Part shown: positions 1-5,216 of the stretch, in pieces
Numbering within the stretch: the first letter of the stretch is position 1
How the letters are laid out: each line of letters starts with the position of its first letter
Source of the DNA: Verrucomicrobiales bacterium
Lineage (GTDB): Bacteria > Verrucomicrobiota > Verrucomicrobiia > Verrucomicrobiales > Akkermansiaceae
Length of the DNA: 6,475 nt
Direction of reading: 5' to 3'
Assembly: GCA_002729295.1 (NCBI GenBank)
Contig: PBTU01000045.1
Location: forward strand, 1 to 6,475
Notes under the pieces: generated by a model
Told to the model about the DNA's origin: nothing
The model's database searches: none
What the model saw: the letters and a program-made list of their open reading frames with translations, nothing else
Position numbers and translations under genes: made by a program

Positions 1-954
1 GCGGCTTTGAATGAAGATCTCGGAGCCTCCTACGCGGAGTTCGGAGATTTCTATGAAGCGCTGGAAGCAACTAAGCCGGACGCCGTTTCCATCTCTACTT
101 ATCCTGATACCCACGCAGCCTACGCCAAGGCGGCGATGGATGCCGGGGCGGATGTCTTTATCGAAAAACCTCTCGCTGAGACCGTTGCGGAGGCTGAAGA
201 GATTGTTGCGAAGGCGCGGGAAACGGGACGCAAGGTGGTCATCGGATACATTCTCCGCCATCATCCGAGTTGGATCAAATTCATCGAGATTTCCCACACT
301 CTCGGCAAGCCTCTGGTGATGCGGATGAACCTCAATCAGCAGTCGAGTGGCCCTAATTGGGAGACTCACAAGAACCTTATGTCCTCGATCTCCCCAATCG
401 TTGATTGCGGTGTTCACTACGTGGATGTGATGTGCCAAATGACACGGAGCAAGCCGGTGCGCGTGAGTGGAATCGGAGCGCGTCTTACTGACGAACTGCC
501 GGAAGGAAAAATCAACTATGGGCACCTGCAGGTGACTTTTGAGGATGGCAGTGTCGGTTGGTATGAAGCTGGCTGGGGTCCGATGATGAGCGAGACCGCC
601 TTCTTTGTGAAGGACGTTGTAGGGCCGCAAGGTTGCGTTACGATTTGCGCCAAGGATGCCGCCGGAGAAGGAGCATCTGCGGATGTTGATTCGCACTCGA
701 AAACGGAGTCGCTTCGTCTTCATCACAGCGAATTGAATGATGAGGGAAAGTTTGTCAAAGCCGACGACTGGATCGAAACATCGGACGAGCCGGATCACGA
801 TGGCTTGTGTCATCGCGAGCAGGAATACTTTCTGAAAGCAATTCGCGAGGACATGGATCTGGGCGATCACATGGATGATGCTATCAATTCGATGCGCATT
901 GTTGCCGCGGCCGATGAAAGTTTCCGGACTGGAAAAACAGTAGAATTATCCTGA
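1..954 (+). CDS. Gfo/Idh/MocA family oxidoreductase (5' partial)
   Basis: Probable NAD(P)-dependent sugar or cyclitol dehydrogenase of the Gfo/Idh/MocA family, cytoplasmic. The frame is open from the first base (codons Ala-Ala-Leu-Asn), so the gene enters from the left. The TTG at 7 is an internal Leu, not a start. The missing N-terminus should carry the Rossmann GxGxxG motif. Counting residues from base 1, the family EKP motif is E55-K56-P57 inside VFIEKPLAE, at the end of the nucleotide-binding half. The D135-x-G-x-H139 motif (DCGVHYVD) supplies the usual catalytic-region histidine in the second domain. The C-terminus (YFLKAI, then AADESFRTGK) is typical of inositol-dehydrogenase-like members. 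The TGA stop overlaps the next ATG by one base, which suggests translational coupling with the DUF1080 gene. Substrate cannot be read from the sequence; oxidation to a 3-keto sugar is an inference from the neighbour. Confidence 0.93.
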   Translation, partial: AALNEDLGASYAEFGDFYEALEATKPDAVSISTYPDTHAAYAKAAMDAGADVFIEKPLAETVAEAEEIVAKARETGRKVVIGYILRHHPSWIKFIEISHTLGKPLVMRMNLNQQSSGPNWETHKNLMSSISPIVDCGVHYVDVMCQMTRSKPVRVSGIGARLTDELPEGKINYGHLQVTFEDGSVGWYEAGWGPMMSETAFFVKDVVGPQGCVTICAKDAAGEGASADVDSHSKTESLRLHHSELNDEGKFVKADDWIETSDEPDHDGLCHREQEYFLKAIREDMDLGDHMDDAINSMRIVAAADESFRTGKTVELS

Positions 955-1571
955 TGAAAAAATTATTAGTAGCGGTCGCTTGTGTTGGCTCGGTGTATGC
1001 CGGGGAATTTTTATCCTTGTTTAACGGAAAAGATTTCACTGGTTGGGGTGGAGCCGGGAAACCAGAGCAATCTGGTTATGTCATCAAAGAGGGAGGGATT
1101 ATCGAATCGACGAAGAAGTGTCGTTTCCTGATCACTGAGAAGGAATATTCGAACTATGTCTTTGAATTTGAATTCAAACTAACTGCCGGAGCAAACAACG
1201 GATTGGGGATTCATTATCCGGGAAAGGGAGATCCTGCATACACCGGCATGGAAATTCAGATTCTTGATAATACCCACCCGAAATATGCCAAGCTCAAGGA
1301 CTACCAGTTTCATGGCGGACTATACACATTGGTGGCAGCCAAAAAGGGTCATCTCAAACCTGTAGGAGAGTGGAATAAAGAGATTGTCACAGTTAATGGA
1401 CCCAATGTGAAAGTGGAGCTTAATGGTGTGGTGATCATGGAGGCCAATCTTGATGAAGTGAACAAATCAAAACCAAAGCACAACGGAGCAAAACGCCGGA
1501 AGGGGCATCTGTGCTTCTGTGGGCACGGAGCGATCATCAGTCTGAAAAATCTGCGCATCAAGGAGCTGTAA
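954..1571 (+). CDS. Secreted DUF1080 protein (3-keto-disaccharide hydrolase-like)
   Basis: A 205-residue DUF1080-family protein with a predicted concanavalin-like jelly-roll fold; characterised relatives hydrolyse 3-keto-glycosides. The start MKKLLVAVACVGSVYA is a short Sec signal peptide with a probable cleavage after VYA (residues 14-16), so the protein should act in the periplasm or outside the cell. C10 lies too close to the start for a good lipobox. Family landmarks are LFNGKDFTGW (22-31), the strand region YVFEFEFKL (68-76), GMEIQILD (98-105), KPVGEWN (135-141), the ELNG turn (155-158) and the C-terminal HGAIISLKNLRIKEL (191-205). Length is normal for a single-domain member. ATG overlaps the preceding stop by one base; no good ribosome-binding site is seen, which fits coupling to the upstream dehydrogenase. 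Joint action on 3-keto sugars is inferred from pairing and not shown by the sequence. Confidence 0.88.
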   Translation: MKKLLVAVACVGSVYAGEFLSLFNGKDFTGWGGAGKPEQSGYVIKEGGIIESTKKCRFLITEKEYSNYVFEFEFKLTAGANNGLGIHYPGKGDPAYTGMEIQILDNTHPKYAKLKDYQFHGGLYTLVAAKKGHLKPVGEWNKEIVTVNGPNVKVELNGVVIMEANLDEVNKSKPKHNGAKRRKGHLCFCGHGAIISLKNLRIKEL

Positions 1572-1584
1572 AATTTTTCAGGAG

Positions 1585-1599
1585 GGGCTTTTTGAGCCC
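1585..1599 (+). terminator. Weak hairpin after the DUF1080 gene, possible terminator
   Basis: GGGCT (1585-1589) pairs with AGCCC (1595-1599) around a TTTTG loop, 13 bases after the DUF1080 stop. The position suits a transcript end. The stem is only 5 bp and no T-tract follows on the plus strand, so it is not a canonical intrinsic terminator. Confidence 0.28.
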
Positions 1600-1857
1600 A
1601 GAGATTTAATTGTCGTTGCCAGCTCGTGGAGTTTCACCTCACGGCGGGCAGGAGACAGAGTGGTTGTTGATCCGGGTCATTGGTGACCTCGAAGGTGCCG
1701 CCGTGGTGGCGCCATTTCAGGAGGCGTTTTTAGACTTTGAGGCAGGCTTGAGATTTTTGGATGCTGGTTTCCGTGCTATTGAAAATGGTCGGAAGAGCTT
1801 GTTATACAGAGGCGGCGGGAAGTTATCGTTCAGTCGATTTTGTGCAAACAGGTTAGA

Positions 1858-1885
1858 TTGTCCCGGTTTTGAGTTCAAATATATT
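1858..1885 (+). promoter_or_regulatory. Candidate sigma-70-type promoter of the GbsR-like gene
   Basis: TTGTCC (1858-1863) and TATATT (1880-1885) are spaced by 16 bases. The -10 hexamer lies inside the 18-bp palindrome, which would let a bound repressor block polymerase. Transcription would begin near 1892 and leave a leader of about 20 bases before the GTG at 1914. The assignment rests on hexamer similarity only. Confidence 0.4.
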
Positions 1886-1890
1886 TGAAC
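1873..1890. promoter_or_regulatory. Perfect 18-bp palindrome, candidate operator (copy 1)
   Basis: GTTCAAATATATTTGAAC is identical to its reverse complement over all 18 bases. It lies 23 bases upstream of the GbsR-like start and overlaps the candidate -10 hexamer. The outer arms GTTCA and TGAAC recur with the same 8-base spacing at 3003-3020, ahead of the biosynthetic genes. An inverted repeat of this size suits a dimeric MarR/GbsR-type winged-helix protein, so autoregulation is the natural inference. Transcribed RNA could also fold here as a hairpin. Confidence 0.6.
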
Positions 1891-1913
1891 AAAGAGCTGT
1901 ATTGTGAAAAGTT

Positions 1914-2420
1914 GTGTCTATGGCTGATGGGAATCGGAGTGAAAAGGCTCTCAGTGATTTCGAGTCGCAGGTGATTGAGTTCTTTTGCGATGGGGTGAAA
2001 ATTTTGGGTCTCCCTAAATCGATTGGGGAAATCTATGGCCTGCTTTTCATCTCTCCGGATCCGATTTCCCTCGATGATTTGGTATGTCGCTTGGGGATTA
2101 GCAAAGGGTCAGCGAGTCAGGGTTTACGGAGCCTAAGGGAACTTGGAGCGGTACGGGAAGCCGAGGTAACTTCTGGCAGAAGGGTCTATTACGAACCGGA
2201 TGTCGAGCTAAAGAGATTGGTTGGAGGGTTTATTAAAGAGCAAGTTAGGCCCCATCTTTCCAGCGGAGAGGAGAAATTGGATTCATTGAAGAAGATGGTC
2301 GGAGACATGCCGGGAGATGTTCGATCGGACTTCTATGCCGGTCGTTTGGAACGGCTGAGTCGATGGTCCAGCCGCGCCAAGGTCGTGCTTCCTCTCCTTC
2401 AGAAATTCTTGGGTAGCTGA
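1914..2420 (+). CDS. GbsR/MarR-family transcriptional regulator
   Basis: A 168-residue winged-helix DNA-binding protein resembling the GbsR branch of the MarR superfamily; the closest well-known relative controls glycine betaine genes in Bacillus. The winged helix spans about residues 31-96: GLPKSIGEIYGLLF begins it, ISLDDLVCRLGIS is the positioning helix, KGSASQGLRSLRELG (64-78) the recognition helix, and VTSGRRVYY (85-93) the wing. The remainder (97-168) is predicted helical and would form the dimer interface. The GTG at 1914 gives MSMADG; the ATG at 1920 is an equally good start, and neither has a strong ribosome-binding site. The next gene starts one base after the stop, so the two are almost certainly co-transcribed. 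No osmolyte genes are nearby, and linkage to a NusG paralog and sugar-nucleotide genes points to control of polysaccharide synthesis. The effector is unknown. Confidence 0.87.
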   Translation: MSMADGNRSEKALSDFESQVIEFFCDGVKILGLPKSIGEIYGLLFISPDPISLDDLVCRLGISKGSASQGLRSLRELGAVREAEVTSGRRVYYEPDVELKRLVGGFIKEQVRPHLSSGEEKLDSLKKMVGDMPGDVRSDFYAGRLERLSRWSSRAKVVLPLLQKFLGS

Positions 2421-2421
2421 A

Positions 2422-2985
2422 ATGGAATCGGATAAAGGATCAGAGCCGAATTGGTATGTCTTGCGTACCCAGCTGAAGCGTGAGCGTTTGGCAGCGGCGA
2501 ATCTTCGGCGTCTCGAGGGTGTCGAAGTTTTCCTGCCGCGTCTGCGTTACCAAAAGACGACCCGACGGGGTCGCGTCTGGTGGGTGGAGCCCTTGTTTCC
2601 TGGATATTTATTAGCAAAATTTTCTTATTTGGAACTGAGTCGGGCGGTAACCTACATAGCCGGAGTCAGTCGAATCGTAACTTTCGGAGATGATACTCCG
2701 GCGGTTCCGGATCAATTTGTGGAGGATCTCCAGACTGAGGTGGCTCGTTATCAAACGGACGACGAGGAGATTGTCGTAAACTGGAAAGTGGAAGTGGGGG
2801 ATGAGGTCGAATTGGCGGAGGGGCCATTCAAGGGGATGGAAGGGCAGGTGGTCGAGGTTAGGCCGGGCGCGGAGCGGGTGAGTTTGTTGCTCGAGTTTCT
2901 GGGAGAATCGAAACCGGTAGAAGTGAGCCTTTATAGTTTGATCCTGGCTAACCCTGACATTCCGGAAGGCTGGAAGGGAGATTAG
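2422..2985 (+). CDS. NusG paralog (RfaH/UpxY-type transcription antiterminator)
   Basis: A 187-residue transcription elongation factor of the NusG family. The NGN domain that contacts RNA polymerase spans about residues 10-110: it opens with NWYVLRTQLKRERLAA, contains EVFLPRLRYQK (35-45), and has the family hallmark PLFPGYLLAKF (57-67). A linker leads to the C-terminal KOW domain from about 124, with VGDEVELAEGPFKGMEG as the KOW signature. It is probably a specialised paralog and not housekeeping nusG: the sequence is divergent, no secE, rplK or rplA is adjacent, and it sits between a dedicated regulator and sugar-nucleotide genes. RfaH, UpxY and LoaP occupy comparable positions and help polymerase read through long polysaccharide or secondary-metabolite operons. 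It starts one base after the regulator stop. A likely target lies in the leader at 3136-3157. Confidence 0.9.
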   Translation: MESDKGSEPNWYVLRTQLKRERLAAANLRRLEGVEVFLPRLRYQKTTRRGRVWWVEPLFPGYLLAKFSYLELSRAVTYIAGVSRIVTFGDDTPAVPDQFVEDLQTEVARYQTDDEEIVVNWKVEVGDEVELAEGPFKGMEGQVVEVRPGAERVSLLLEFLGESKPVEVSLYSLILANPDIPEGWKGD

Positions 2986-3002
2986 CAGCGATTTCCAAAT
3001 AA

Positions 3003-3020
3003 GTTCATTTTTAATTGAAC
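3003..3020. promoter_or_regulatory. Second GTTCA-N8-TGAAC inverted repeat, candidate operator (copy 2)
   Basis: GTTCATTTTTAATTGAAC has the same 5-bp outer arms and the same 18-base length as the palindrome at 1873-1890, with an AT-rich centre that is not fully symmetrical. It lies 17 bases after the NusG-paralog stop, at the head of the leader of the biosynthetic operon. Its right arm contains TTGAAC (3015-3020), which could serve as a -35 hexamer with TCTATA (3039-3044, 18-base spacing). A GbsR-like dimer bound here could control an internal promoter. The promoter reading is weak; the shared architecture is directly visible. Confidence 0.5.
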
Positions 3021-3033
3021 AATAACCTATTCC

Positions 3034-3126
3034 ATGAGTCTATATTGCCAACTGAGACGGGATTTCCATTATTTTCGGTCCCAGATTGCTGGATTTTATT
3101 GGTTTTACTCGGTCGGGTGTGAGTAA
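3034..3126 (+). other. Possible 30-codon upstream ORF in the operon leader
   Basis: An ATG at 3034 opens a frame of 30 codons ending at TAA 3124-3126, just before the ops-like motif. The predicted peptide starts MSLYCQLRRDF and contains five aromatic residues in a row (FYWFY, residues 21-25). No ribosome-binding site is visible and the run comes from a T-rich stretch, so this may be chance. If translated, it could act as a leader peptide. Confidence 0.15.
3052..3084 (+). promoter_or_regulatory. Imperfect stem-loop in the polysaccharide operon leader
   Basis: CTGAGAC (3052-3058) can pair with GTCCCAG (3078-3084) over 7 positions with one A-C mismatch, enclosing a 19-base loop. No T-tract follows, so it is not a terminator. 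NusG paralogs of the LoaP type recognise leader hairpins, which makes this a secondary candidate target. The pairing is modest. Confidence 0.25.
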
Positions 3127-3135
3127 CTGACCATT

Positions 3136-3157
3136 GGCGGCAGCTAGCCATTTTTTT
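3136..3157 (+). promoter_or_regulatory. ops-like pause element: GGCGGCAGC, small hairpin and T7
   Basis: GGCGGCAGC (3136-3144) differs at one position from GGCGGTAGC, the core of the ops element recruiting RfaH in enterobacteria, and like ops it is followed by a T-run (3151-3157). TGGC (3135-3138) can pair with GCCA (3147-3150) directly before the seven T residues, giving a weak hairpin plus T-tract of pause or attenuator type. The element lies downstream of the NusG paralog and ends 3 bases before the preferred aminotransferase start. Use of ops by this phylum is not established, so function is inferred from similarity and position. Confidence 0.4.
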
Positions 3158-3160
3158 GTT

Positions 3161-4273
3161 GTGAATGTGCCATTATTAGACGTTCCCGCGCAAAATGCGC
3201 CTTTGCGGGACGAATTATTGCAGGTATTCGAGAGCGTTCTCGATTCGGGATATTTTATCTTGGGCCCCGAGGTGGAGGCTTTTGAAAAAGAAGCTGCGGA
3301 GTATCTCGGAGTGCCTCATGCGATTGGAGTGTCGTCTGGAACGGACGCCTTGATCGTGGCTCTTCTTGCGGCCGGCGTGGGGCCGGGAGATGAAGTAATT
3401 TGTCCCTCCTTTACCTTTTTCTCTACTGCCGGAAGTGTGGTTCGAGTCGGGGCCACGCCAGTCTTTGTGGACTCTCTGGAGGACAGTTTCAATATCGACC
3501 TCGAATCGGTGAAGAGCCGGATCACGTCGAAAACTAAAGCCATCATTCCGGTCCATTTGTTTGGGCGGAGTTGTGAAATTGCAGGAGTGATGGAGTTTGC
3601 CGATGAACATGATCTCGTCGTTATTGAGGACACCGCGCAATCATTCAGTGCGAGCGTTGATTCACGTAAATGTGGCACCTTTGGTCATCTTGGAACCTAT
3701 AGTTTTTTCCCCTCAAAGAATCTGGGTGGCTACGGTGATGGCGGTCTCGTGAGTTGTTTGGACGATGACTTGGCAGAAAAAGTTCGGCAGTTGCGAAACC
3801 ATGGAATGTACCCCAAGTATTATCATGCCATGGTTGGAGGAAATTTCCGGATTGATGCGCTACAGGCGGCTTTGTTGAGAAAGAAATTACCTCATCTGGA
3901 TTCTTATGGTGAGGCCCGCGCTGAAAATGCCCGATATTATCTGGGGGAATTTTCGGAACTGGATTCAGAGCAAGTAACCCTGCCACTTCCGGGAGCAGCT
4001 GAAGAGGGCGTGATCTGGAATCAATTTACCCTGAAGGTCCACGGCCGACGGGATGAGCTTAAAGCCCACTTACTGGAAAGTCAGGTTGGGTGTGAAGTGT
4101 ACTATCCTGTTCCCTTGCACCAACAGGAGTGCTTTTCTCACTTTGAGGCTGGACCGCTTCCGGTCGCCGAAAAATTAGCGTCGGAGGCATTAAGCATTCC
4201 CGTTTTTGGCGAGCTTGGAGAGGAACGTCGGGAGCGCGTGGTTGAGGTCGTAAAATCATTCTTTAAATCATGA
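3161..4273 (+). CDS. DegT/DnrJ/EryC1/StrS family sugar aminotransferase
   Basis: A PLP-dependent aminotransferase that converts a nucleotide-linked keto-sugar into an amino sugar. Numbering from the GTG at 3161, the SSGTDAL cofactor-phosphate motif is at 58-64, the PLP-ring aspartate is D157 in VIEDTAQS, and the Schiff-base lysine is K186 in SFFPSKNLGGYGDGG. That lysine context resembles 3-keto-sugar aminotransferases of the WbpE/DesV/FdtB kind more than GDP-perosamine synthase; substrate stays undecided. The frame extends to a TTG at 3134, but the family normally begins with a sequence like MNVPLLDVPAQN, which GTG 3161 gives exactly. The longer start would add nine residues encoded by the ops-like element. 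The stop overlaps the next ATG (ATGA, 4270-4273), so expression is coupled to fcl. Length (370 residues) is normal. Confidence 0.9.
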   Translation: MNVPLLDVPAQNAPLRDELLQVFESVLDSGYFILGPEVEAFEKEAAEYLGVPHAIGVSSGTDALIVALLAAGVGPGDEVICPSFTFFSTAGSVVRVGATPVFVDSLEDSFNIDLESVKSRITSKTKAIIPVHLFGRSCEIAGVMEFADEHDLVVIEDTAQSFSASVDSRKCGTFGHLGTYSFFPSKNLGGYGDGGLVSCLDDDLAEKVRQLRNHGMYPKYYHAMVGGNFRIDALQAALLRKKLPHLDSYGEARAENARYYLGEFSELDSEQVTLPLPGAAEEGVIWNQFTLKVHGRRDELKAHLLESQVGCEVYYPVPLHQQECFSHFEAGPLPVAEKLASEALSIPVFGELGEERRERVVEVVKSFFKS

Positions 4274-5205
4274 AAATTTTCATTGCAGGACACCGTGGAA
4301 TGGTCGGAAGCGCACTCGTTCGCGAAGCGAGGAAAAGAGGAGGCTACCAGGTCCTGACGGCAAGCCGTGACGAATTGGATCTTCTCGATCAAGCCAGCGT
4401 CGCCGAATGGCTTGAAGATCATGAACCGGATCAAGTGATTATCGCTGCTGCGAAAGTGGGCGGCATTCATGCCAATTCGACTTATCCGGCGGAGTTTATT
4501 TACGAGAATCTCGCCATCGCCTCCAACCTGATCGAAGGCTCGCGGCAGGCGGGAGTCGGCAGGGTGTTGTTCCTTGGAAGTTCTTGTATCTATCCCAAAA
4601 TGGCTCCTCAGCCAATGCCCGAGAATTGCCTGTTAACAAGTCCACTGGAGTCTACCAATGAGGCATACGCGATCGCCAAAATTGCGGGTTTAAAAATGTG
4701 CCAACATTATCGCGCCCAGTATGGTCTGATGTATCATTCGGCGATGCCCACGAATCTTTATGGTCCTGGTGACAATTATCATCCTGAGAATTCGCATGTG
4801 ATACCAGCGATGATCCGCCGCTTCCATGAAGCCAAAGAGCGGGGCGATTTCGAGGTCACGATTTGGGGCAGCGGCACCCCGCGCCGGGAATTTCTTCACG
4901 TCGATGATTTGGCGGAAGCTTGCTTTCATTTGCTGGGTCATGATAACCCGCCGGATTGGGTCAATCTGGGAGTTGGTGAAGACCTCACGATTTTGGATTT
5001 GGCGAAAACAATTGCGAAGACGGTGGGATATGAAGGTGAGATTAAGACCGACCCTTCAAAGCCTGATGGCACTCCCCGAAAGCTGCTCGATGTGAGCCTT
5101 CTCAACGAAACGGGATGGACCGCAAAGATCGCTTTTGAAGACGGACTCAAAGGCGCGTATCAGGATTTTTTAGCGACCCTTGAAGAAGGGACAGCACGAC
5201 TTTAA
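4270..5205 (+). CDS. fcl: GDP-L-fucose synthase
   Basis: Bifunctional epimerase/reductase converting GDP-4-keto-6-deoxy-D-mannose to GDP-L-fucose with NADPH; a cytoplasmic extended short-chain dehydrogenase. The Rossmann motif is GHRGMVGSA (7-15). Catalytic residues match the E. coli enzyme with a constant offset of three: S104 and C106 in LGSSCIYPK, Y133 and K137 in YAIAKIAG, and H176 in NSHVIPA. Other family signatures are AAKVGGIHANS (60-70), MPTNLYGPGDNYHPEN (159-174) and WGSGTPRREFLHVDD (199-213). Length (311) is normal. ATG overlaps the aminotransferase stop by four bases. The gene precedes gmd, the reverse of the common gmd-fcl order, but both steps of GDP-fucose synthesis are present. 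Confidence 0.97.
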   Translation: MKIFIAGHRGMVGSALVREARKRGGYQVLTASRDELDLLDQASVAEWLEDHEPDQVIIAAAKVGGIHANSTYPAEFIYENLAIASNLIEGSRQAGVGRVLFLGSSCIYPKMAPQPMPENCLLTSPLESTNEAYAIAKIAGLKMCQHYRAQYGLMYHSAMPTNLYGPGDNYHPENSHVIPAMIRRFHEAKERGDFEVTIWGSGTPRREFLHVDDLAEACFHLLGHDNPPDWVNLGVGEDLTILDLAKTIAKTVGYEGEIKTDPSKPDGTPRKLLDVSLLNETGWTAKIAFEDGLKGAYQDFLATLEEGTARL

Positions 5206-5216
5206 CACCATTTATT

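Larger units (their letters stand above)
1572..1913. other. Intergenic region of 342 bases without a convincing gene
   Basis: It separates the sugar-catabolism pair from the polysaccharide regulatory genes. Besides the hairpin near 1585, the candidate promoter and the palindrome at 1873-1890, the stretch from about 1610 to 1870 holds nothing I recognise. It stays open on the plus strand from a TTG at 1610 to a stop at 1886-1888 (92 codons). That reading has no clear ribosome-binding site, matches no family I know and ends inside the palindrome. On the minus strand, 1634-1729 is a 31-codon stretch between stops that is GC-rich at third positions and reads like a protein end (for example GGTFEVTNDPD). 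A decayed gene fragment or a dispersed repeat is possible, but neither is demonstrated. Confidence 0.4.

Noticed and set aside
11..319. 102-codon plus-strand frame overlapping the oxidoreductase
   Set aside because: Arginine- and serine-rich out-of-frame reading within a clear Gfo/Idh/MocA gene.
954..1013. Lipoprotein signal (AVAC) in the DUF1080 protein
   Set aside because: The cysteine is only at position 10 with alanine at -3, too short and atypical; a signal peptidase I site after VYA fits better.
1168..1179. 12-bp palindrome TTTGAATTCAAA inside the DUF1080 gene
   Set aside because: It arises from codons for a conserved EFEFK strand, lacks the GTTCA-N8-TGAAC architecture, and lies mid-gene.
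1610..1888. 92-codon plus-strand frame starting with TTG
   Set aside because: No ribosome-binding site, no recognisable motif, mixed composition, and its end falls inside the palindrome; not annotated as a gene.
3215..3986. Long minus-strand frames opposite the aminotransferase
   Set aside because: They lie antisense to a gene with clear PLP motifs and show no family features; they are shadows of the coding strand.
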